From contig JAEWMQ010000066.1 of the NCBI GenBank assembly GCA_023393125.1, positions 1 to 8,145 of the forward strand: a stretch of DNA of 8,145 nt, given 5' to 3'. The position numbers and the translations under genes are program-made. The notes beneath the pieces are model-generated. The model was not told where the DNA came from. It worked only from the letters and a program-made list of their open reading frames with translations, and did not search any database. Shown piece by piece: positions 1 to 6,667 of the stretch. This DNA comes from Bacillota bacterium. GTDB lineage: Bacteria; Bacillota; Clostridia; Lachnospirales; Cellulosilyticaceae. Within the stretch, counting starts at the first letter, position 1, and each line of letters opens with the position of its first letter.

Positions 1-71
1 TGAGTTCCACCTTCGCCATTCAGATATTCTAAAACCACTTGTTTCTTAAATTCAAAACTGTATTTTGACAT
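1..71 (-). CDS. IS3-family transposase OrfA, N-terminal 23 codons only
   Basis: The frame starts at ATG 71-69 and runs off the left edge. It reads MSKYSFEFKKQVVLEYLNGE and then GGT. This matches the usual N-terminus of OrfA helix-turn-helix proteins of IS150-like elements, which begin with a KYSFEFK-type segment followed by a helix and a GEGG turn. OrfA binds the inverted repeats and, by programmed frameshifting, is fused to OrfB to make the active transposase. A GGAGG sequence at 87-83 lies 11 bases before the ATG, slightly farther than ideal. That site can be buried in a hairpin in read-through transcripts (see the hairpin entry). Whether the complete gene is intact cannot be judged from 23 codons. 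Confidence 0.8.
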   Translation of the reverse strand, partial: MSKYSFEFKKQVVLEYLNGEGGT

Positions 72-76
72 AAAAA

Positions 77-125
77 TACCGACCTCCAATGGTTAGATTT
101 TGGGTCTAACTTTTTGGGGTCGGTA
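77..125 (-). promoter_or_regulatory. Nested hairpin at the IS end that can hide the OrfA ribosome binding site
   Basis: Bases 118-125 (GGTCGGTA) pair with 77-84 (TACCGACC). With base 85 bulged, 116-117 pair with 86-87, and inside this 92-97 (GTTAGA) pair with 105-110 (TCTAAC). In RNA entering the element from outside, the GGAGG ribosome binding site (87-83) is thus locked in the 3' arm. A transcript starting inside the element would lack the 5' arm and leave the site free. Structures of this kind protect several insertion sequences (for example IS10 and IS50) from being switched on by neighbouring promoters. The pairing is seen directly; the role is inferred. Confidence 0.55.
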
Positions 126-127
126 CA

Positions 128-345
128 AAAAAAGTGAGCATTTTTGTACACCACATTTCGTTACCCAATATCATCTTACAAACCGTGAAGTAGAAGTATT
201 AGAACTTATTTTTCAGGAATTAGATAACGAAAAAATTGCTAACACTTTATGTATTAGCAATTTCACCTTAAAAAAACATATTCAAAATTTATATAACAAG
301 CTAGGGGTTTCTTCTCGTTGGGATTTATTACGTTTTAGAAACTAA
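128..345 (+). pseudogene. C-terminal HTH remnant of a LuxR/GerE-type regulator, 5' end lost at the IS junction
   Basis: The reading frame is open through the IS end, but only the part after base 127 belongs to the host gene. It encodes about 72 residues ending at TAA 343-345. From LTNREVEVLELIFQELDNEK onward it is a typical LuxR/GerE DNA-binding domain. The first helix (LTNREVEVLELI) is followed by the helix-turn-helix scaffold (EKIANTLCISNFTLKKHI) and the last helix (NLYNKLGVSSRWDLLRF). Family members carry an N-terminal receiver, sensor or ATPase domain of 100 residues or more, and nothing of it remains here. The first in-frame start is a TTG at base 100 inside the IS, with no ribosome binding site, so the fragment is probably not translated properly. 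It converges on the aldehyde dehydrogenase gene. It could have been a regulator of the adjacent operon, but that is speculation. Confidence 0.75.
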
Positions 346-355
346 TTTCTAAAAC
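332..355. terminator. Weak AT-rich hairpin between two convergent genes
   Basis: GTTTTAGAAA (332-341) and TTTCTAAAAC (346-355) form a perfect 10-bp inverted repeat around a four-base loop. The 5' arm overlaps the last codons of the HTH remnant, and the 3' arm ends three bases from the stop codon of the aldehyde dehydrogenase gene. Its position suits a shared terminator for two convergent genes. The stem is poor in GC and neither side is followed by a clean T tract, so termination would be inefficient. It is the only candidate seen for the end of the long minus-strand operon. Confidence 0.3.
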
Positions 356-357
356 AT

Positions 358-1839
358 TTATTCATTTATATACCATCCAACTACACCAGGGGTAAGATTA
401 ATATTAACTTGTTTAACTTCTTGATATTCTTCTAACCCATGAATACCTAGTTCTCTTCCTATGCCACTCATTTTATAGCCCCCCCAAGGTGCTTCATTAA
501 AGGTGGGATTATAGCAATTCACCCAAGTAATACCTGCTCTAATTTCTTTTATAACACGCATAGCTCTAGTTATGTCATTGGTAAATACTGCACCTGCAAG
601 CCCATAGTCTGTGTCATTTGCCATAGCTATAGCCTCTTCTTCTGCCTTAAAAGTCTGCACTGTCACAACAGGCCCAAAAATTTCTTCTCTAACAATCTTC
701 ATATGTGATTTACAGTTATCAAATATGGTTGGTCTAATAAAATAGCCTTTTTTACATTCTCCTTCTGTATAACGTTCTCCACCGCATACTAAGTTTGCTC
801 CTTCATCTATACCATCTTGAATATACTCAAGTACTTTTTCCATATGTTCTTTAGTAATAACAGGTCCTATATCAGGATTATTAAAAGGATTACCAACGGT
901 CATAGCATTTGCCCTTTGAGCTAGACGTTCAACAAATGCCTCTTTAATAGATTCTTCAATGATAATGCGTGAACCCGCAGAGCATACCTCCCCTTGATTA
1001 AAAAATATACCAATCATTGCCCATTCTACAGCACCTTCTAAATCAGTATCTGAAAAAATGATATTCGGCGATTTACCCCCTAATTCAAGTCCTATTTTTT
1101 TCACATTATTAGATGCTGCCACCATTAAGCTTTGACCAACTCTTGTACTTCCTGTAAAGGTCACCATATCTACATCTTTATTAGCCCCTAGTTCATTCCC
1201 TACATCAGCATCTCCTTGTACAAGGTTAACTGTTCCTTTAGGAACACCTACTTCTTCAAATATTTCAAAAAGGCGTATGGTAGAAAGAGGTGCTTTTGGA
1301 CTTGGCTTAAAGACAATACTATTGCCTGCCGCTAAGGCAGGTGCTAATTTCCATACAGCCATGAGAAACGGATAGTTCCATGGCGTGATTTGTGCACATA
1401 CCCCCACTGGCTCATGTATCATATAAGAGTGCATTTTACCAAAGTTACTATTAACATCATAGCCACCACCATAAGGTACCTTGATAAGTCCTGCATAATA
1501 TCTAAAGGTATGAATGCCATCATCTATGTCCCCTTCAGCTTCTCTAAGAGGTTTACCATTATCTAAAGTATCTAATCTCGCAAATTCTTCTTTATGTAGC
1601 TCTATGCAGTCTGCAATCTTTAAAAGCAAATCCCCTCTCATTTGTGAATCCATATCCCGCCACTGCCTTGTCACATAAAAAGCTTCTTTGGCTGCTTTGA
1701 TAGCAGCTCTTGTATCTCGAATACTACTTTCGGATACATAAGCAATGATTTCTCCATTAGCTGGATTTATAACTTCTATGACTTTGCCTGATGTACCTTC
1801 TATCCACTCACCATTGATATAATTCTTTTTTACCTCCAT
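358..1839 (-). CDS. NAD(P)-dependent aldehyde dehydrogenase, betaine-aldehyde / aminoaldehyde type
   Basis: The protein is 493 residues and oxidises an aldehyde to a carboxylic acid with NAD(P) in the cytoplasm. Key residues of the ALDH superfamily are present: Asn155 in PWNYPF, Lys178 in VFKPS, the cofactor loop FTGSTRVG (228-235), Glu252 in LELGG, the nucleophile Cys286 in NQGEVCSAGSR, and Glu386 in EEIFGP. The stretches ITPWNYPFLMAVWKLAPALA and PWGGYKMSGIGRELG resemble betaine-aldehyde and aminobutyraldehyde dehydrogenases (GbsA, PuuC-like). Length is normal and the gene looks intact. The frame is open to a GTG at 1860, but ATG 1839 is the better start: an ideal GAGGAGG lies seven bases before it, and the longer version would translate that site. 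It is the last gene of the operon, 46 bases after the amidohydrolase. Linkage to polyamine-type transport favours an aminoaldehyde substrate, but betaine aldehyde or another aldehyde cannot be excluded. Confidence 0.93.
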   Translation of the reverse strand: MEVKKNYINGEWIEGTSGKVIEVINPANGEIIAYVSESSIRDTRAAIKAAKEAFYVTRQWRDMDSQMRGDLLLKIADCIELHKEEFARLDTLDNGKPLREAEGDIDDGIHTFRYYAGLIKVPYGGGYDVNSNFGKMHSYMIHEPVGVCAQITPWNYPFLMAVWKLAPALAAGNSIVFKPSPKAPLSTIRLFEIFEEVGVPKGTVNLVQGDADVGNELGANKDVDMVTFTGSTRVGQSLMVAASNNVKKIGLELGGKSPNIIFSDTDLEGAVEWAMIGIFFNQGEVCSAGSRIIIEESIKEAFVERLAQRANAMTVGNPFNNPDIGPVITKEHMEKVLEYIQDGIDEGANLVCGGERYTEGECKKGYFIRPTIFDNCKSHMKIVREEIFGPVVTVQTFKAEEEAIAMANDTDYGLAGAVFTNDITRAMRVIKEIRAGITWVNCYNPTFNEAPWGGYKMSGIGRELGIHGLEEYQEVKQVNINLTPGVVGWYINE

Positions 1840-1846
1840 CTTCCTT

Positions 1847-1853
1847 CCTCCTC
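1847..1853 (-). promoter_or_regulatory. Ribosome binding site fixing the aldehyde dehydrogenase start
   Basis: GAGGAGG on the minus strand lies seven bases upstream of ATG 1839. It falls inside the longer open frame that begins at GTG 1860, and no comparable site precedes that GTG. This argues for a 493-residue rather than a 500-residue protein. Confidence 0.85.
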
Positions 1854-1885
1854 TATTCACATCTCAAATGCATTAATGTATAAGT

Positions 1886-3265
1886 TTATTCCCACTGAAA
1901 TAGTTCAAGCTTTCCCTTAATTATCTTTCCTGGTTTTTCTTCTAAAATTTCTTTGCCTTGAACTACAACTATTCCATTGACAATGACATAGTCTATACCT
2001 TCTGGCCTGGCATCTACTGGGCCAAAACCTGGATACTGCGCCCTATCTTCTATAATATTAGGGTCAAAAATAACAAGATCTGCATCTGCACCTATTTCAA
2101 TACACCCTTTATGCTCTAGTCCTAACCTACTAGCCGGTAAATACGTACATCTTCTAATAGCCTCCAGCCAAGTAAGCTTATTTTGTTCCCTTACCATTGT
2201 CCTAAAAAATCTTGGGTAAGTTCCTGCATCTTGAGGATGCCCTGACATATTGCCATCGTATAGAGTTCCTGCATCTGTACTCACCATCATATAAGACTTT
2301 TCTAATGCTTCAAATACTTCATGTTCTTTTCCTACCATGCCTATAACTGTTTCTTCTGGCATATGTTCTCGAAGCTTAGCATACATTTCTTTTGTTAACC
2401 TTTGGCCTCTATACATTCCAGTAGCTGCAATGAACTGATTATAATCACAGCCCCATTTTTCTATGCATCCTTCATCATAAACTGCACTGCCTATAGCTGT
2501 TGCAAAGTGGCTATACACGCCTGAATCTACTGTAATGTCCAACCCTTCTTTTAAGGCATTATCAATCATTCTGAGTGCTTCTGTTATCATACCCATTCCA
2601 AATTGATAGACAAGATGAGAAATCTGAACTCTAGCTCCTGTTATTTTAGTAATCTCAGTAGCTTCTCTAAGTGTTGTTAATCCTGCGTAGCCATCACTTC
2701 TAGTATGAATACTAACAAGCTTATTATATCTAGCGGCCATTTGACTAAGCCTCATAACCTCCTCTTTCGAAGCACCTGGGACATATTCAAGTCCAAAAGA
2801 AAGTCCATATGCCCCCTCTTTAAAGGCTTTTTCTAGTAAGTTTTTCATTTCCTCTATTTGCCCATCACTTGCTGCTTGATAGCGATCCACTAAACCTACT
2901 GCCTCTCTTAAAGTGGTATGTCCCACCTGCTCTATTTGATTGATGATAAACCCTTCTTTTTCATATTTATTAAAGAATCCTTTTAAATCTCCTACCCCCA
3001 TACCACAGTTGCCATTATATACCGTCGTTACACCCATAGCTGCTAGGAGCTTTGCACATTCTTCCTTTCCCTCTACATGAGCATGTATATCGATAAACCC
3101 AGGGCAAACTATACAACCTGCTCCACTTATTGTTTGCTTTCCTTGAAGCTTTTCTCTTGTAATAGCCTCTATCTTGCCTGATTTAATTCCTAGATGGCAA
3201 ACCGTTGTTTTTCCTCTTTTCGGATCTACAATTGTTCCATCTTCAATCACCATATCATAAAGCAT
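1886..3265 (-). CDS. Amidohydrolase of the N-acyl-D-amino-acid deacylase (D-aminoacylase) family
   Basis: This 459-residue metal-dependent hydrolase should cleave an amide bond, in characterised relatives an N-acyl-D-amino acid. The N-terminal beta-sandwich is followed by the barrel, starting with the metal motif GFIDIHAHVEG (His61, His63). Cys87 in YNGNCGMG fits the metal-bridging cysteine of D-aminoacylase. His187 (SIHTRSDG), His217 (QISHL) and Asp331 (STDAG) fit the remaining ligands. The spacings nearly equal those of the Alcaligenes enzyme as I recall it (67, 69, 96, 220, 250, 366). GLEYVPG (158-164) and GTYPRFFR (348-355) are also family hallmarks. The C-terminus returns to the sandwich with IGADADLVIFDP. 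Start ATG 3265 has GGGGG about seven bases upstream. It follows potC by 26 bases. The true acyl group and the stereochemistry are unknown; dihydroorotase or hydantoinase activity is less likely because the bridging ligand is Cys rather than a carboxylated Lys. Confidence 0.85.
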   Translation of the reverse strand: MLYDMVIEDGTIVDPKRGKTTVCHLGIKSGKIEAITREKLQGKQTISGAGCIVCPGFIDIHAHVEGKEECAKLLAAMGVTTVYNGNCGMGVGDLKGFFNKYEKEGFIINQIEQVGHTTLREAVGLVDRYQAASDGQIEEMKNLLEKAFKEGAYGLSFGLEYVPGASKEEVMRLSQMAARYNKLVSIHTRSDGYAGLTTLREATEITKITGARVQISHLVYQFGMGMITEALRMIDNALKEGLDITVDSGVYSHFATAIGSAVYDEGCIEKWGCDYNQFIAATGMYRGQRLTKEMYAKLREHMPEETVIGMVGKEHEVFEALEKSYMMVSTDAGTLYDGNMSGHPQDAGTYPRFFRTMVREQNKLTWLEAIRRCTYLPASRLGLEHKGCIEIGADADLVIFDPNIIEDRAQYPGFGPVDARPEGIDYVIVNGIVVVQGKEILEEKPGKIIKGKLELFQWE

Positions 3266-3291
3266 CTCTTTTCCCCCTTTTCCTCAAGCTG

Positions 3292-4098
3292 TCACTGTTC
3301 CAATGCCTTTATTCGCTTGACCTGAGCTCTTGTATTTAAGCAGATAATAACCATAGTAATGACCATAATAATTGTTGATAGGGCATTAACTTCTGGTGTT
3401 ACCCCCGTCTTAACCATAGATAGGATTTTTATTGGTAAGGTGGTACTTTGTGGACCACAAGTAAAGAAACTAATGACTACATCATCTATAGAAAGTGCAA
3501 AAGCTAACATTGCTCCTGATAATACCCCTGGCATAATAAGTGGTAAGGTAATAGTCATAAAAGTAGTAAAACGATTTGCACCTAAGTCCATAGCAGCTTC
3601 TTCTAAAGAAGCATTAAACCCTGCTAATCTAGCCCTTACATTAATAACTACAAAAGGTATGCTAAATGTAATATGGGCGATGGTAATACTCATTAGACCA
3701 AGTGGTATATTAAGTATAGAGAATATGGCAAGTAGGGAAATTCCTAATATAATCTCCGGAATAACAATGGGCATATACAGGAGTTTATCAATTATTTTCT
3801 TCCCTCTAAAATTATATTTATGAAGTCCTACTGCACCTATTGTTCCGATCACTGTAGCAATAACAGTACTTGCCACTGCTACAATTAACGTATTATATAA
3901 GGCTTCCATTAGTGGTCTATTTTTAAAGAAAGTTCCATACCAAGACAAGGTAAAGCCTTCCCAAACAATATTCATTTTAGAAGTATTAAAAGAGAATATA
4001 ATAACGAGTAAAATAGGCAGATAGAGAAATAAAAAGACTAGCCCAATATATGCATTTTTAAATCTTCTTCCTACTTTTTTCTTTGTTGTTCTTTTCAT
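3292..4098 (-). CDS. potC: PotC-type permease of a polyamine-family ABC importer
   Basis: This 268-residue inner-membrane protein forms half of the translocation channel. It has a basic N-terminus (MKRTTKKKVGRRFKN) and about six membrane segments, near residues 17-37, 68-92, 106-127, 133-154, 188-206 and 238-255. The cytoplasmic EAA loop that docks onto the ATPase is clear: EEAAMDLGANRFTTFMTITL (166-185) and then PL, with Glu167, Gly173 and the Leu185-Pro186 pair in place. The length equals that of typical PotC (about 260). GGGAGG lies seven bases before ATG 4098. The gene starts 15 bases after potB ends, so the two permeases are surely co-transcribed and probably made in equal amounts. PotC and PotI cannot be separated by sequence reading alone. 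Confidence 0.92.
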   Translation of the reverse strand: MKRTTKKKVGRRFKNAYIGLVFLFLYLPILLVIIFSFNTSKMNIVWEGFTLSWYGTFFKNRPLMEALYNTLIVAVASTVIATVIGTIGAVGLHKYNFRGKKIIDKLLYMPIVIPEIILGISLLAIFSILNIPLGLMSITIAHITFSIPFVVINVRARLAGFNASLEEAAMDLGANRFTTFMTITLPLIMPGVLSGAMLAFALSIDDVVISFFTCGPQSTTLPIKILSMVKTGVTPEVNALSTIIMVITMVIICLNTRAQVKRIKALEQ

Positions 4099-4113
4099 TG
4101 CTACGCCTCCCTT

Positions 4114-4983
4114 CTAAACACCTAAATCATTCATATCGCCACCAGATTTTTGATAACCAAAAATCATAACCAAGGTGATAATAACTAAAAATACAGATAT
4201 AGCCGCCCCTACAGGCCAGTTTCTAGCTGTTATGAATTCATTTTTAATAATATTTCCTATGAGTTGCATCTTGCTACCACCCATAATGTCTGTTACATAG
4301 TAAAGACCTAAGCTTGGAATAAATACAAGAATGGAACCTGCAAAAATGCCCGGCATCGTGAGTGGTAAAGTAATATTGATAAAAGTTTTATGAGGTTTTG
4401 CTCCTAAATCGCTACTTGCCTCTAGATAAGATTTATCAAGTTTCTCAATAGAACTATACAGTGGCAAAATCATAAAAGGTAATAAAATATACACAAGTCC
4501 TATCATCGCTCCAAGTTTGTTGTAAACTAAGGATAACGGCTCCTCTATAATGCCTAATCGGATAAGTACTTCATTAATAATCCCATTTTTTCTAAGCAAA
4601 TTTGTTAAACTAAATAAGCGAATAAGAGAAGGTACTAGAAAAGGTATGGTTACCATAGACATAAGTACCGCCTTCTGAACTGCATTTTTTTGAGCAATAT
4701 AGTAGGTAAATGGGTATGCAATTAAAACACATACAATAGTGATGATAGCTGCTACTACAATCGATTCACCAAATACTTTTAAATAAAGCGGATTTAGTGC
4801 ATCTACATAGTTGTGCAAGGTGATAACAGGTTTAACTCCTCCATAAGTTCCTTTCTCTAAAAAACTAACACCAATTACATAAATAAAAGGAATAGCTACA
4901 AGCAATATGAGCCAAAGAGATACAGGACCTGTCATGACTATTTTAGCTTTATTAAATTTCTTTTTTTTGTGTTTAGTACTCAT
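4114..4983 (-). CDS. potB: PotB-type permease of a polyamine-family ABC importer
   Basis: This is the second channel subunit, 289 residues, with a lysine-rich cytoplasmic N-terminus (MSTKHKKKKFNKAK). About six hydrophobic segments fall near 17-40, 73-96, 105-125, 156-176, 209-229 and 258-276. The EAA motif reads EASSDLGAKPHKTFINITLP (188-207), with Glu188, Gly194 and Leu206-Pro207 conserved. Gene order ATPase, PotB, PotC matches the standard potABC arrangement. Translation is tightly coupled to potA: the AGGAGG before ATG 4983 overlaps the TAG stop of potA and only 11 bases separate the genes. Length and motifs are normal for the family. The partners are the potC and potA products encoded on either side. 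Confidence 0.92.
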   Translation of the reverse strand: MSTKHKKKKFNKAKIVMTGPVSLWLILLVAIPFIYVIGVSFLEKGTYGGVKPVITLHNYVDALNPLYLKVFGESIVVAAIITIVCVLIAYPFTYYIAQKNAVQKAVLMSMVTIPFLVPSLIRLFSLTNLLRKNGIINEVLIRLGIIEEPLSLVYNKLGAMIGLVYILLPFMILPLYSSIEKLDKSYLEASSDLGAKPHKTFINITLPLTMPGIFAGSILVFIPSLGLYYVTDIMGGSKMQLIGNIIKNEFITARNWPVGAAISVFLVIITLVMIFGYQKSGGDMNDLGV

Positions 4984-4994
4984 ATCCTCACCTC

Positions 4995-6122
4995 CTATTG
5001 ATTTGTATGCTGATTAAAAACTGGATTATCTATGGCATAAAAAATAGGTTGACTTTCTGATTGAATTACAACGCCATCTTCTTTGTCCCAATGTAAAAAT
5101 ACTTTTTCTCCTAACTCTGGCATACTCTCTTTTGGTCTTAAATTAATTTTCACTTCATATCCTGAAGGCAACATAACGCTCACCTTATTCACATTTCCAA
5201 TATAAGTTTGCTCTTTCACCTCACCTATAAGATTAAATCCAAGAACGGGTACCTGAGACATTTGCATATTCTCTGGTCTTACAGATACAAAAACAATATC
5301 ATTTACTTTATTTTGAGGCGTATAGGCTGTTACCTCTCCATTTTCTAAGAGCAGTTCTGCTGTCCCATCTTCTACTAGTTTTCCTACTGTGCTATAAAAG
5401 ATATTAGATTCACCTATAAAATCTGCTACAAACTTAGATGCTGGTTTTTCATAGATTTCTTTAGGGGTTCCTATTTGTTCAAGGTTCCCTTGATACATAA
5501 TCGCAATACGATCACTCATAGTTAGGGCCTCTTCTTGATCATGGGTAACATAGACAAAAGTAATGCCTAATTTCTTTTGAAGTCTTTTAAGTTCAAATTG
5601 CATTTGTTTGCGAAGTTTTAAATCTAAAGCACCTAAAGGTTCATCTAAAAGAAGTACTTTAGGTCTATTAATCAAAGCTCTCGCAATAGCTACCCTTTGT
5701 TTTTGTCCCCCAGAGAGTTGATCTGGCTTTCTCTTCTCATATCCTGTAAGCTGTACAAGCTCCAACATATGAAACACACGTTCCTTAATCTCATTTTTAG
5801 GTATTTTTTTTAGTTTTAAACCATAGGCAATGTTATCAAATATCGTCATATGAGGAAAAAGTGCATAGTTTTGAAATACTGTATTAACCGCTCTATCGTA
5901 AGGTTCTGTATCTTGTATCTCCTCTCCTTCTACAAAGATATTGCCATCTGTAGGTACTTCAAAGCCTGCTATCATACGAAGGGTGGTAGTTTTACCACAA
6001 CCTGAAGGCCCTAACATGGTAAGAAACTCTCCTTTTTGAATGTCTATATTTAGGTTTTTAACAACTTGACTATCTCCATAGCTTTTATTTACATTCTCTA
6101 TTTTTACAATGACTTCTGTCAT
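4995..6122 (-). CDS. potA: PotA-type ATPase of a polyamine-family ABC importer
   Basis: This 375-residue cytoplasmic subunit powers import through PotBC. All nucleotide-binding motifs are intact: Walker A GPSGCGKT (38-45), Q-loop Gln84 in FQNYALFPH, signature LSGGQ (136-140), Walker B VLLLDEP (156-162) with Glu161, D-loop ALD, and switch His194 in VTHDQEEA. After the ATPase domain a linker (about 220-240, FVADFIGESNIF) leads to a C-terminal TOBE-like regulatory domain (about 240-355). FVADFIGESN is typical of PotA and related ATPases for polyamines. A short tail after residue 355 has no recognised role. GGGAGG lies eight bases before ATG 6122. The 147 bases upstream hold a perfect 25-bp palindrome, which may tune potA expression relative to the genes before it. 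Confidence 0.95.
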   Translation of the reverse strand: MTEVIVKIENVNKSYGDSQVVKNLNIDIQKGEFLTMLGPSGCGKTTTLRMIAGFEVPTDGNIFVEGEEIQDTEPYDRAVNTVFQNYALFPHMTIFDNIAYGLKLKKIPKNEIKERVFHMLELVQLTGYEKRKPDQLSGGQKQRVAIARALINRPKVLLLDEPLGALDLKLRKQMQFELKRLQKKLGITFVYVTHDQEEALTMSDRIAIMYQGNLEQIGTPKEIYEKPASKFVADFIGESNIFYSTVGKLVEDGTAELLLENGEVTAYTPQNKVNDIVFVSVRPENMQMSQVPVLGFNLIGEVKEQTYIGNVNKVSVMLPSGYEVKINLRPKESMPELGEKVFLHWDKEDGVVIQSESQPIFYAIDNPVFNQHTNQ

Positions 6123-6190
6123 ATATCATTCCTCCCTATCTATTAACCTTTCATGCTTTAATTCCATTCCTAAGCTATATACCAGTTTTA

Positions 6191-6246
6191 TAGATGCAAA
6201 GGGGCATAAGAAAAAATAATGTTTTTCTTATGCCCCTTTGCATCTA
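6191..6246. repeat. Perfect 25-bp palindrome between the P-II gene and potA
   Basis: Bases 6191-6215 and 6222-6246 are exact inverted complements around a six-base loop (ATAATG), which would give a very stable RNA hairpin on either strand. No T tract follows on the minus strand, so it is not a classical terminator for the operon; it may slow, process or protect the mRNA. On the minus strand, the arm made first contains ATGC-AAAGGG-GCAT (6243-6230). This can fold alone into a four-pair stem with a six-base loop having A at position 1 and G at position 4. The same unit, slightly changed, recurs before potD (7820-7833). The repeat could also belong to a dispersed palindromic family; a genome search would tell. 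Confidence 0.85.
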
Positions 6247-6269
6247 ATACTATTTCTTTTTTGAATATC

Positions 6270-6617
6270 CTATAATGCTTTATTTCCTCTTTCACCTGTT
6301 CTAAGCCTCATGGCATCTTCTATGGTACGTACAAATATTTTACCATCTCCTACATTGCCTGTACTGACTTCGTCTTTAATACGCATCATTAAATCTTCCA
6401 CTTTATCATCCTCTACTACAACCTCTACCTTAATTTTAGGTAATAGATTAATAGTTGTTTTTAATCCTTTGATTTCATTAACTACTTCTGTTGCTCCTCT
6501 TTGAACGCCACATCCCATTACACTAGATATAGTCATTCCCCCACTACTAGGTGCATCTAAAATTGCTTTTACTTTTTCTAATTTCTCTGGTCTAATGATA
6601 ATCACTAATTCTTTCAT
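6270..6617 (-). CDS. P-II nitrogen regulatory protein (GlnB/GlnK family)
   Basis: This 115-residue protein belongs to the trimeric P-II family, which senses ATP/ADP and 2-oxoglutarate and controls transporters, enzymes and regulators by direct contact through its T-loop. The N-terminal strand KELVIIIRPEKLEKVKAIL, the MGCGVQRG turn before the T-loop, the core LLPKIKVEVVVEDD, the B-loop STGNVGDGKIFV (86-97) and the C-loop RTGE (106-109) are all present. The T-loop stretch (about 38-58, QRGATEVVNEIKGLKTTINL) is a few residues longer than in E. coli GlnB and has no tyrosine, so control by uridylylation at Tyr51 is not possible. It lies between the potD-like gene (50 bases upstream) and potA (147 bases downstream). 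AGAGGAG precedes ATG 6617 by about eight bases. It may regulate this transporter. The subgroup (GlnB, GlnK or NifI-like) is unresolved. Confidence 0.93.
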   Translation of the reverse strand: MKELVIIIRPEKLEKVKAILDAPSSGGMTISSVMGCGVQRGATEVVNEIKGLKTTINLLPKIKVEVVVEDDKVEDLMMRIKDEVSTGNVGDGKIFVRTIEDAMRLRTGERGNKAL

Positions 6618-6667
6618 ATTCCCATCTCCTCTACGTCACTACTATTTTCTATTATTTGATCTACTCC

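Larger units (their letters stand above)
1..127 (-). mobile_element. Left end of an IS3-family (IS150-like) insertion sequence, cut by the window edge
   Basis: Read on the minus strand, the element begins at base 127 with TGTACCGACCCC followed by AAAAAGTTAGAC. This has the TG start and the GTTAGAC core common in terminal inverted repeats of IS3-family elements of the IS150 type. A ribosome binding site and the start of an OrfA-like reading frame follow within 60 bases, which is the normal spacing for this family. The rest of the element, including OrfB with its DDE catalytic domain and the other inverted repeat, lies outside the window. A target-site duplication therefore cannot be checked. 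The family assignment rests on both the end sequence and the OrfA N-terminus, so it is fairly secure; the exact IS name is not known. Confidence 0.85.

Noticed and set aside
100..127. TTG start at base 100 giving an 81-residue HTH protein
   Set aside because: The first nine codons are IS inverted-repeat sequence and no ribosome binding site precedes the TTG, so the entry is treated as a broken gene beginning at the junction.
1840..1860. GTG 1860 as start of the aldehyde dehydrogenase
   Set aside because: It would translate the GAGGAGG site that serves ATG 1839, and the added residues are not typical of the family.
3359..3823. 154-codon plus-strand open frame opposite potC
   Set aside because: It lies wholly antisense to potC, whose membrane segments and EAA motif are clear. 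The translation has no recognisable motif, and codon shadowing explains it.
6310..6504. 64-codon plus-strand open frame opposite the P-II gene
   Set aside because: It is fully antisense to a well-conserved P-II gene. The product is a low-complexity Ser/Thr/Leu string typical of a shadow frame.
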